This document shows, piece by piece, positions 15,610 through 21,757 of a stretch of 21,757 nucleotides of DNA; the stretch's first letter is position 1, and every line of letters starts with the position of its first letter. A program made the position numbers and the translations under genes. Location of the stretch: the NCBI GenBank assembly GCA_001275005.1, contig JWZX01002999.1, positions 1-21,757 on the forward strand, read 5' to 3'. The DNA is from Chrysochromulina tobinii (Eukaryota; Haptophyta; Prymnesiales; Chrysochromulinaceae). The notes beneath the pieces were generated by a model that searched no databases, was not told where the DNA came from, and saw only the letters and a list, made by a program, of their open reading frames with translations.

Positions 15610-17277
15610 TCACACCTGATCGACGCGCACTCGGCTCGACGCGTCGGGGACGGCAGGGTAGTGACTCGCATAGCTCGGCCCGACGACCGGATTGAGCATC
15701 GCCGGATTGGGCGGCTTGCCCCGGAGCACGGGGCGCGGCGCCGTAAGCTCCTTGCCTTCAGTCTTCTTGTACCGCTTTATTGGCACGTCGGCGGCCATGG
15801 CGTCGCGCCGCTCGGCACGTGAGCGCGACAGGATCATCGCCAGGAAGGGAGACATGAGGCCTGCGATGATGCCGAAGGCGCATGGCGTGGCAACGGCCGC
15901 CACGTTGCCCGGGTAGCCCCAGACGCCGGGCACCGCGTCTTGGCCCAGGACAAGAAAGAGGAGGATCTGGAACTTGCTCAACGCGACCGCAGTGACCAGC
16001 AGCAGCGCGACTCCGATGATCCAGCCGCAGTGGCATGCGCAGCGCATCTCTACCTTATGCATGCGCTCGACCTTGCTCGGGCAGTCGAAGCAGCGCGGCG
16101 GCCGGTTGCCCAGCCCGGAGAGCGCAAGGCACGCCGGGAGCATCCCAAGCACACCGAGCGCTGTCAACCATCCGTAGAGCGCGTCGATCTTCCGTGAGCC
16201 CACTATAGCGAGCATGCTCGCCACTGCGACGTTGATGTACGCCTTGTCAGTTTCGCTCTGGTATAGCCGCCGCTGAGACGAAGGCTGCTGCGACAGAGGG
16301 TGCGGGGGTCGCTGCAGCTGTGGCTGCTGCCACAACGGAGGCGGCCACTGCTGCTGCTCCTCCTCCTCCTGCCGCTCCTCCTCCTGCCGCCGCTGCTGCT
16401 GCTGCTGCCTCTGTACCACGCCCGCGGCCGCGGCAGCCACGAGGGCCTCGTGGGCCGGCAACCCTTGCGTTCGAGACAACACGGCGCGCAAGAGCGTACG
16501 GGTGGTGCCGTCGACGCCCAAACGCGCGAGCCAGTCCGCTGTCGGAGGAGGCGCAGTGAGCGTGGTGACGGACGGAACCACAGGACGTGGCGCGTGCAGT
16601 GGCTGGTCCACACGTGGGCGTGCCGCGGCCATTGAGGGGCAGCTGCACGTCTTCACGTTGCAGCGCGGCCCGACATCGCAGTCGTAGCCTGGGTCGGCCT
16701 GCCCGCTCCACAAGACGCAGCATGTGGTCAGGTTGGCGCACGCGCAGGACAACTTCTGGACCGAGGCCAACTCGGCCACCTCGGCCACCTCGGCCACCTC
16801 GGCCACCTCGGCCACCTCGGCCACCTCGTCCTCCTCGTCCGCGACCTGCGCAGCGCGACGCCGACCATTTGATACCCTATCTTCGAGCATCAGCCGCCGC
16901 GCGTAGGTGACGTCGATCGACGAAGCCAAGTACCGCTGCGACAGGTTGTAGGCGAGAGTCGCCGATGCCGAAATGCAGCCAGAGCACGTTGTGCTGGTGT
17001 TGCAACCATCGAGGAAACAGTCGCGCATGCGTTTGCCCATTATGAGGCTCGAATCGTCCACGCACGTCGCAAAGCAGCTGAGAGCTGTAGGACCTGAGAT
17101 TCCGCCCGAGATCACCTCGGGCTCCTCGCAGATTGTGACTGCTACCTCACGAATGGATCCGAGCGCGGCGGCCGCCGTGACGCAGACGATGAAGTTGACG
17201 GCGAGTACGATCCAGCTGCATGTGCATGCCGCTCTGTACCATGAGTCAGGAATGCAGGGTGCCGCGGGCTTGTGCAT
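15610..17277 (-). CDS. Multi-pass membrane protein with Cys-rich loop and EVA repeats, unknown function
   Basis: A 555-residue open frame starting at ATG 17277. One membrane helix lies near 20-39, then a large Cys-rich region (about 40-225; CFATC, CNTSTTCSGC, CACANLTTCC, CDVGPRCNVKTCSC). Inside it, residues about 150-170 are a run of Glu-Val-Ala repeats. A Pro-rich stretch and a Gln/Glu-rich stretch (about 285-345) follow, then three more helices at about 367-387, 417-443 and 458-483, the last two separated by a short loop. The C-terminal tail of about 70 residues is basic and Pro-rich. The Cys-rich part is probably luminal or extracellular. I do not recognise the family. The single long frame, four hydrophobic segments and clustered Cys make it credible as a gene, but introns inside the low-complexity part cannot be excluded. 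The stop lies 720 bp upstream of the EF-hand gene. Confidence 0.65.
   Translation of the reverse strand: MHKPAAPCIPDSWYRAACTCSWIVLAVNFIVCVTAAAALGSIREVAVTICEEPEVISGGISGPTALSCFATCVDDSSLIMGKRMRDCFLDGCNTSTTCSGCISASATLAYNLSQRYLASSIDVTYARRLMLEDRVSNGRRRAAQVADEEDEVAEVAEVAEVAEVAEVAELASVQKLSCACANLTTCCVLWSGQADPGYDCDVGPRCNVKTCSCPSMAAARPRVDQPLHAPRPVVPSVTTLTAPPPTADWLARLGVDGTTRTLLRAVLSRTQGLPAHEALVAAAAAGVVQRQQQQQRRQEEERQEEEEQQQWPPPLWQQPQLQRPPHPLSQQPSSQRRLYQSETDKAYINVAVASMLAIVGSRKIDALYGWLTALGVLGMLPACLALSGLGNRPPRCFDCPSKVERMHKVEMRCACHCGWIIGVALLLVTAVALSKFQILLFLVLGQDAVPGVWGYPGNVAAVATPCAFGIIAGLMSPFLAMILSRSRAERRDAMAADVPIKRYKKTEGKELTAPRPVLRGKPPNPAMLNPVVGPSYASHYPAVPDASSRVRVDQV
16772..16828. repeat. 9-nt tandem repeat (TCGGCCACC, six perfect copies) in the membrane-protein gene
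   Basis: Six uninterrupted copies run from 16772 to 16825 with a partial seventh. Because the unit is nine bases, copy-number change keeps the frame; on the minus strand it encodes repeated Glu-Val-Ala triplets. Confidence 0.95.
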
Positions 17278-18390
17278 CGAATTCCTTTCACAACCAGCGG
17301 AACTATCGAATTACCGGTATTAGTTACGTTGTATAGGGTTTCCGTTAGGGTGTGTGTATGCGCGCCACGCGCTGTACGATGAGTGGCTCGCAGCCGACAG
17401 GTCCCTCACGGCGTAAGTGAATTCAGCAGCCCTTGTTCAGCAGTCCGTGTACAGTCCGTGCACTGCACGCCTTCCAAAGTGGTTTCATCGCATTGTTTCA
17501 TCGCCCGGCTGGTTGTGAGAGCCGATTGAGTTATAGAGGCCGGAGAGCAGCATGGAGCCTACCTGGAGCCCTGGGCATCTCAAGTCCATGGCGGCTACAA
17601 CGCCACTCACCACTCAGTGATTTTCTGGAGTGATTACAGTGAGGCACAAGGGTGAGGCTCCACGCAATTGGAGGCACGGCGGCTCATCCTTGGGCTCATC
17701 GGCATAACATCGGCCGCGTAAAGCGTCTTCCCGCGGCATAGAGTCTGCGTGAGAAGATCAGCTTCCCGTTTTGCTTGCTATTCTGGCCGCACCCGACGAC
17801 CCGAGGCGCGAGGGCGTCCGGAGCGACCGCAGGCGAACGCCGGGCGAACGAAAACTAGTTTTGAAAACACACCCCTCACCCGGCCCCGCGCAGCCGAGAC
17901 CCGAGTGCGAGTCAGCACTCGGCACACGGCAGCTGGGAAGCATGAGAGCATCTGAGCATGACCAGGAGCATGACGCGGCAGTCGCTGACACAGTGACACT
18001 CACGACTCCTACTGACTCACACTCAGCCCGACAGCGCGTCCCTTGCAGCGCCGGTCCGAGCCGCGACCGCCCGCACCGGCCGCCTCCCACTACCGCCGGC
18101 GCCACAAGCAGCCCACACCGGCCCATGGGATAATTATAATTGATAATACGATACGTTCGCGGACCCCGGACCGCGACCCACCGCGCACCGGCCGGCTTGG
18201 ACCCGCCGGCCGCCGCCGCCCGCCCTGCGGCTGCGCGCGCGGACCGCGCGCGTGTGAGTGAGTGACTGAGTGAGTGTGCGGCGCGCTGTGTCATGAACGA
18301 CGTGAATCTGGATTGACGAGAGAGGCGCGTGTCCTCACTGCTGAGCCACAGTACACACACACACACGCAGCCCACAGTTACACCACAAAC
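17278..18390. other. Intergenic region between the membrane-protein start and the TAF9 3' end
   Basis: About 1.1 kb without a convincing gene; the longest frame (205 codons, minus, 17758-18375) is compositionally biased and has no motif. Features seen are an 8-bp hairpin (CCGAGTGC, six-base loop, GCACTCGG) at 17901-17922, a short AT patch at about 18128-18150 (ATAATTATAATTGATAAT), a CGCGCGCGGACCGCGCGCG near-palindrome around 18233-18251, GAGT-rich DNA at about 18253-18275 and an (AC)n run at 18352-18366. Confidence 0.45.
17901..17922. repeat. Short perfect hairpin
   Basis: CCGAGTGC at 17901-17908 and its exact complement GCACTCGG at 17915-17922 flank the loop GAGTCA. It lies in non-coding DNA about 620 bp upstream of the membrane-protein ATG; its role is unknown. 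Confidence 0.6.
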
Positions 18391-18924
18391 TCAGCCTATT
18401 GCCATTGGATCGTGCTGCTGCGCGTGCGGCTGCTGCTGCTGCCGCCCTGCGAGATTGATCTCTATGCGCCTAGCTGACGGCTGCGGCAGAGGCAGCGCGG
18501 CGGAGGCGGGTATTGCAGCGCCGCCGTCGGAGGACGGCGCGGGCTGCACGTTCTCAAGGAAGTATTGCCAGTTCTCCTCGACGAGGCACAGCTTGGGGTC
18601 GGGCAGCTGGATGCCTGGCATGGTTGGCGGGTTAATCGGGATCTTGTTACACTTTCTGGCCATGCTCTCGAGCAGCTTGGGAGCGGTCGTCCGGCTGGCC
18701 GCCTCACGCAATCGCGTGGCGAGGAGCACATCATCGGCTTCCAGCTGGTTGGGACGGCCAGCGTGCTCCGCGTAGAGTGCGCTGTCGGCAAAGATCTCGG
18801 TCAGGTATGTCTGCTGAAACTCGAGGAGCTGGTGCACGACGCGCGGCTCGAAGCTGTGCACGCCCATCGATTCGAGGAGCTTGCGTAGCTTATTTGCAGA
18901 ATCCGGTTGGCTGGAGGCCGCCAT
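18391..18924 (-). CDS. TAF9: Transcription initiation factor TFIID subunit 9
   Basis: A 177-residue protein with the TAF9 histone fold at about 9-72 ([19 protein letters not shown], then [20 protein letters not shown], then [11 protein letters not shown]). TAF9 pairs with TAF6 in TFIID and in SAGA-type complexes and acts in the nucleus at promoters. The conserved segment after the fold, [17 protein letters not shown] (about 93-109), is also visible. The tail is Pro/Ser/Ala- and Gln/His-rich and not conserved. Length fits compact plant and protist TAF9 rather than the longer animal form. I chose ATG 18924 because the family N-terminus begins there; the upstream open frame does not resemble TAF9. 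No intron is needed. It is divergent from the ubiquitin-like gene, with 153 bp between the two ATGs. Confidence 0.92.
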   Translation of the reverse strand: MAASSQPDSANKLRKLLESMGVHSFEPRVVHQLLEFQQTYLTEIFADSALYAEHAGRPNQLEADDVLLATRLREAASRTTAPKLLESMARKCNKIPINPPTMPGIQLPDPKLCLVEENWQYFLENVQPAPSSDGGAAIPASAALPLPQPSARRIEINLAGRQQQQPHAQQHDPMAIG

Positions 18925-19077
18925 AATGAAAACGCGCGTGAGAGGCAGGCAGGAAATGCGTGCTGTGAAACATCGCAGCGCACTCCGGACCCCCAAAGCA
19001 CAAGGGCATCCAGCTTTGAGAATGGCGCTGCTTTCAAGACGAATGACCCAGACGACTCCCCCGCAAGTCTTCACACC
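18925..19077. promoter_or_regulatory. Bidirectional promoter region between TAF9 and the ubiquitin-like gene
   Basis: Only 153 bp separate the two divergent start codons, so both leaders and core promoters must fit here. No TATA box is evident in either direction. Both reading frames happen to stay open across it, which makes the start assignments depend on homology for TAF9 and on the first in-frame ATG for the other gene. Confidence 0.5.
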
Positions 19078-20181
19078 ATGGAGTTCACACCGCGTTCGGC
19101 CAAGACCATGTCGAGCCCCGAACCACATGTCTACCAGATCTTCGTCAAGACCCTGTTTGGCACGTCTACCAGATCTTCGTCAAGACCCATCACCCTTGAG
19201 GTAAAGTTCGACGACTCCATCGACAACGTCAAGGCCAAGATCCAGCTCAAGGAGGGCATCCCGACCGACCAGCAGAAACTCATCTTCGCGAACAAGCAGC
19301 TCGAGGACGGCCGCACCCTGGCCGCTTACGGAATCCAGCGTGAGAGTACGCTCTACCTGGTGCTCCGTATGGGGGGACGCCCCGTCCCCGTCCCCGTCCC
19401 CGAACCCTATCTTTTAGAGGAATATGTCGACGTTTCCTTCCACTCAGAGAGGGATGTCCTGGACTTGGAGGATTGCGACATGTCCTGCCTCAGCATCGGC
19501 AACAAAGATATCGTCGTGCAGCTCGTCGATGACGCCGTCGGTTTCGGACTGCGAATACCGTGCATTGAAAACATTCAGGTCTACCTAACTAGAGATGCTG
19601 GCGACGACAGTGACGACGACGACGACGACGACGACGACAATGATAACGACGACAAAGACGAGGAGGACGAAGTAAAAGACTACATATCCCTGCCAGTCAA
19701 GGGCAAATTCGAGTACGTCGGTATCTCCCGGACGGCCTCCTTCATCCCCCTACAGCCCTGGAAGTACGGCGCTTCCTACATGGTCCGTATCACCTGCCCA
19801 CCCTTTTCCCCTCGCAAGGTTGGACGGTCGCGACCTCGCGACTTCTTGGCCGAGTATACTTTTCCCTTCAAAACAGAGGAGCGAGAGCTCATCAGCATCA
19901 AACTCACTGGCGATGTCGACATGCTGTTGCAAGGCTTCGACGCTGCCCAGGAGGGCAGCCTGGCGGCGCTGACTGCCAAATGCTTCCAAGCGGGCCCAGG
20001 CACGAGTTCCGGGACCTCTGGGACAACTAGGAGCCCAGGCAGCGTGGCGGTGATTTTCAGTCTGCAGCTGCAGGGGCGGTCCATCAGCATTAGCAGTGAC
20101 GCCGCTGTGGCCGACCTCAAGGATGGCGACGAGTTGGTGGTGGAGATCAGGCACCGCCCAGCCAAGAGGGCCAAGACTTGA
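19078..20181 (+). CDS. Ubiquitin-like domain protein with acidic C-terminal region
   Basis: A 367-residue protein. Residues 20-100 are close to ubiquitin itself ([38 protein letters not shown]). The Lys48 equivalent is kept (Lys73). Ubiquitin ends in LRLRGG; here it is LRMGG followed at once by a Pro-Val linker made from GTCCCC repeats, so cleavage after GG is possible but not assured. A seven-residue insertion sits in the beta1-beta2 turn at about 29-36. The remaining 260 residues include an Asp run (from GAC repeats, about 19612-19639), predicted beta-rich stretches and a basic C-terminal RHRPAKRAK that could be a nuclear signal. I do not recognise that part. ATG 19078 is the first in frame; ATG 19108 is an alternative. 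The reading frame is intact and single-exon. Confidence 0.85.
   Translation: MEFTPRSAKTMSSPEPHVYQIFVKTLFGTSTRSSSRPITLEVKFDDSIDNVKAKIQLKEGIPTDQQKLIFANKQLEDGRTLAAYGIQRESTLYLVLRMGGRPVPVPVPEPYLLEEYVDVSFHSERDVLDLEDCDMSCLSIGNKDIVVQLVDDAVGFGLRIPCIENIQVYLTRDAGDDSDDDDDDDDDNDNDDKDEEDEVKDYISLPVKGKFEYVGISRTASFIPLQPWKYGASYMVRITCPPFSPRKVGRSRPRDFLAEYTFPFKTEERELISIKLTGDVDMLLQGFDAAQEGSLAALTAKCFQAGPGTSSGTSGTTRSPGSVAVIFSLQLQGRSISISSDAAVADLKDGDELVVEIRHRPAKRAKT
19129..19188. repeat. 25-nt direct duplication, period 35 nt, inside the ubiquitin-like domain
   Basis: The stretch 19129-19153 (begins GTCTACCAGATCTTCG) recurs exactly at 19164-19188. The first copy encodes the ubiquitin strand YQIFVKT; the second is read in another frame as TSTRSSSRP. 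The net insertion relative to ubiquitin is 21 nt, so the downstream frame is kept. Confidence 0.95.
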
Positions 20182-20433
20182 CTGACATGAGCACATGACA
20201 AAAGTAAGAGTAACACATCTCACATGCCGCTGTCAGCCGCAACGACTCACATTCTGGCAGCGAGACGCAAACATGTTTTCGGCTCAGGCTCGGGTCAGTG
20301 AGATAGTTGCCGAGGCGGTGCGCGCTTGCGTGTGTCGTTCTGAGTTCACAGGGAGTCGTTTCAGAGCTGACCTTTTCGCATCTGCAACTTGAACTTCCTG
20401 TGGCAAACGCCGCGCCGACGACCCCATAGGATA
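20182..20433. other. Intergenic spacer, 3' of the ubiquitin-like gene and 5' of the ACBP-type gene
   Basis: A 252-bp gap between two plus-strand genes. No TATA box, poly(A) hexamer or repeat was seen. The start of the next gene is in the context GGATAATGG. Confidence 0.4.
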
Positions 20434-21757
20434 ATGGATCCCGTCTCGCCATTCGGCCCGCCCACGCCGGTGCGTGTCGATAGCGGCTCCTCGCGCCGCG
20501 GCTCGATCTCCTTCCCGGAGAAGTACTACCTTGCGCGCCAATACGCCTACGAGGGTCCCTTGAGGGAAGACACGTCGGTCGATGAGCCGGACCGGCTGCT
20601 GCTGTACGCACTCTCGCAGCTTGCGGACCACGGCCCGTGCAAGGAGCCGCAGCCATCCATGTGGGACGCGAGCGAGGTCAAGGCCAAGTGGAGGGCGTGG
20701 AACGAGCTCGGCGACAAGGTCGGCAAGATGGAGGCGATGTTCAAGTTTGTGCAGTCCATCGAACTGCTGGCACCAGCTTGGATGTCGTGGCCGCCGCTCG
20801 GACTAGAGGGCGGGCCACCCGCCACACCCGGCGCCATCGAGTCGGACGCTGCAGCGCGAGCCCCAGCATGGCGTCCCGTGATCGCGCCGACCGCCGCAGT
20901 GCCCGCCGCCGCCGCCCCAGCAAGCGCTGTGGCGCCATCTTCGAACCTGCCGCCGCCAGCGCCGCCACCCGCCACGCCCGAGAGGGCATCAGCGGCTGCC
21001 GCGGATCCCAGCGACGCTGATGCTGCGATGGTCGCGGCGCTTGACTCGCGCCTCGTGAACTCACGCCGGCAGTCGGCATCGCCAGCAGATACGACCGAGG
21101 CGGCAGCAGACGCACAGTTAGTGAGCGAGCTGGCGCGCCGGCTGGGCGTCCTGCTGCGCCAGCCGCCACGCACGCGCTCGGCGGTCACCATCGTGGCGCT
21201 GCTGCATAGCCTCGCATGCCTCGCCGCGCTCAGCACGAGCGCCCGCAGCCGCTGCCTCGACGTGCCCGATGGCGCTCTCGAACTCGCGGTGCGCGCGGCG
21301 GCGCCGGCGGCGCCATCCGAGCTCGAGCTGCCGACGGCGGTGCAGCACCTGGCGCTCATGGTCCAGGTCAACGTGGCCCTCTCGCCCGAGGGCGCACGCC
21401 AGCTCTCGCGACGGCACGGGGAGCTCCTGCAGGACTTGTCCGAGAGAGCGGAGGACCCTCGATCACGATCGCTCGCACGCTGCGCGCTCGAGAACATTGC
21501 GCAGCACGCGGGGCTTCTGCACCACCTGACGACGCGCGCGGCGCCGGGCAAGCTGCAGCTCGCTGCGCCGCGCGCGATGCTCGCAACCTTTGCGCGCCTC
21601 GATGCGAGCTGCCACTCGGCGCCGCCGCCTTGCATGCCCGGCAATCGGCAGCTGCCCTCGGGATACCGGTCGGCCGATCCGATGACGATGAGTGCGGCCG
21701 AGCTCGACGCGGCGGCCGACGCGGTGGCCGACGCCGCGCTCGCCGCGGCCGATTCGG
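20434..21757 (+). CDS. Acyl-CoA-binding domain protein with long Ala/Pro-rich C-terminal region (3' end outside window)
   Basis: An open frame of 441 codons reaching the window edge. Residues about 30-116 look like an acyl-CoA-binding (ACBP) four-helix domain: a first helix YYLARQYAY, LLLYALSQLADHG, then VKAKWRAWNELGDK and MEAMFKFVQSIELL. Compared with bovine ACBP, Tyr28 is kept, Lys32 is Gln, Lys54 (in KAKW) is kept and Tyr73 is Phe, so binding of long-chain acyl-CoA is plausible but may be altered. The N-terminal 29 residues are Ser/Pro-rich with no signal peptide, suggesting a cytosolic protein. A Pro/Ala linker (about 120-200) leads to helical, Leu/Ala-rich sequence (about 225-375), perhaps armadillo-like. 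The large antisense frame is a GC-composition shadow. ATG 20434 directly precedes the domain; no intron is seen. Confidence 0.75.
   Translation, partial: MDPVSPFGPPTPVRVDSGSSRRGSISFPEKYYLARQYAYEGPLREDTSVDEPDRLLLYALSQLADHGPCKEPQPSMWDASEVKAKWRAWNELGDKVGKMEAMFKFVQSIELLAPAWMSWPPLGLEGGPPATPGAIESDAAARAPAWRPVIAPTAAVPAAAAPASAVAPSSNLPPPAPPPATPERASAAAADPSDADAAMVAALDSRLVNSRRQSASPADTTEAAADAQLVSELARRLGVLLRQPPRTRSAVTIVALLHSLACLAALSTSARSRCLDVPDGALELAVRAAAPAAPSELELPTAVQHLALMVQVNVALSPEGARQLSRRHGELLQDLSERAEDPRSRSLARCALENIAQHAGLLHHLTTRAAPGKLQLAAPRAMLATFARLDASCHSAPPPCMPGNRQLPSGYRSADPMTMSAAELDAAADAVADAALAAADS

Noticed and set aside
16772-16828. Tandem arrays as CRISPR
   Set aside because: The units are contiguous without spacers and lie in eukaryotic coding sequence.
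20547-21644. A 365-codon minus-strand Ser/Ala/Arg-rich frame opposite the ACBP-type gene
   Set aside because: Composition is typical of the antisense of GC-rich coding DNA; the plus-strand frame carries the recognisable ACBP domain.

Overview
The window is nuclear DNA from a eukaryote, most likely a GC-rich unicellular alga. A haptophyte is my best guess, but this is inferred from style, not from a marker gene. The supports are: GC-rich coding sequence with long antisense open frames; short GT-AG introns where they can be placed (73, 97 and 126 nt); eukaryote-only families (TAF9, ubiquitin-like, acyl-CoA-binding, cyclophilin, EF-hand, PDZ/IQ); and a Ser-Pro-rich linker next to a Cys-rich PAN/apple-like module, an arrangement common in algal secretory proteins. 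There are no bacterial operons, ribosome-binding sites, rRNA, tRNA or CRISPR.

Layout. 1-1468 (-): SAP plus degenerate ZZ-like protein running into an Ala/Glu/Lys coiled coil, cut by the window edge. 1469-2469: divergent intergenic region with a repeated GTGTTTTGGG element, a hairpin and a probable 5'-UTR intron. 2470-3522 (+): FkbM-type methyltransferase. 3702-4934 (+): membrane-anchored secretory cyclophilin. 5184-6980 (-): secreted family-5 glycoside hydrolase (cellulase-like) with two introns and two apparent frame breaks. 7033-7638 (+): small RPEL-motif reading frame. 7639-8827: convergent intergenic region. 8828-10048 (-): farnesyl diphosphate synthase with an N-terminal membrane anchor. 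10399-11784 (+): coiled coil, IQ and PDZ-like protein. 12276-13465 (-): Trp/Cys helical-repeat (Sfi1-like) gene, interrupted. 13678-14889 (-): EF-hand pair fused to an esterase-like fold. 15610-17277 (-): multi-pass Cys-rich membrane protein. 18391-18924 (-): TAF9. 19078-20181 (+): ubiquitin-like domain plus acidic C-terminal region. 20434-21757 (+): acyl-CoA-binding domain protein, cut by the window edge.

The genes do not form one pathway. They look like an ordinary compact algal gene neighbourhood with alternating strands and several short divergent promoters (6981-7032, 10049-10398, 18925-19077). Shared themes are secretory or membrane targeting (cyclophilin, GH5, FPPS anchor, four-TM protein), low-complexity Ala/Glu coiled coils, and calcium-linked domains (IQ, EF-hand).

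The most interesting points are: the anchored FPPS with Gln at the chain-length position before its first Asp-rich motif; a templated seven-residue insertion in the ubiquitin-like beta1-beta2 turn; a 14-nt tandem repeat inside the EF-hand gene whose length is not a multiple of three; degenerate ZZ and cyclophilin active sites; and at least three single-base frame breaks, which mean either decaying genes or assembly errors. I did not find anything I would call a new multi-gene system.
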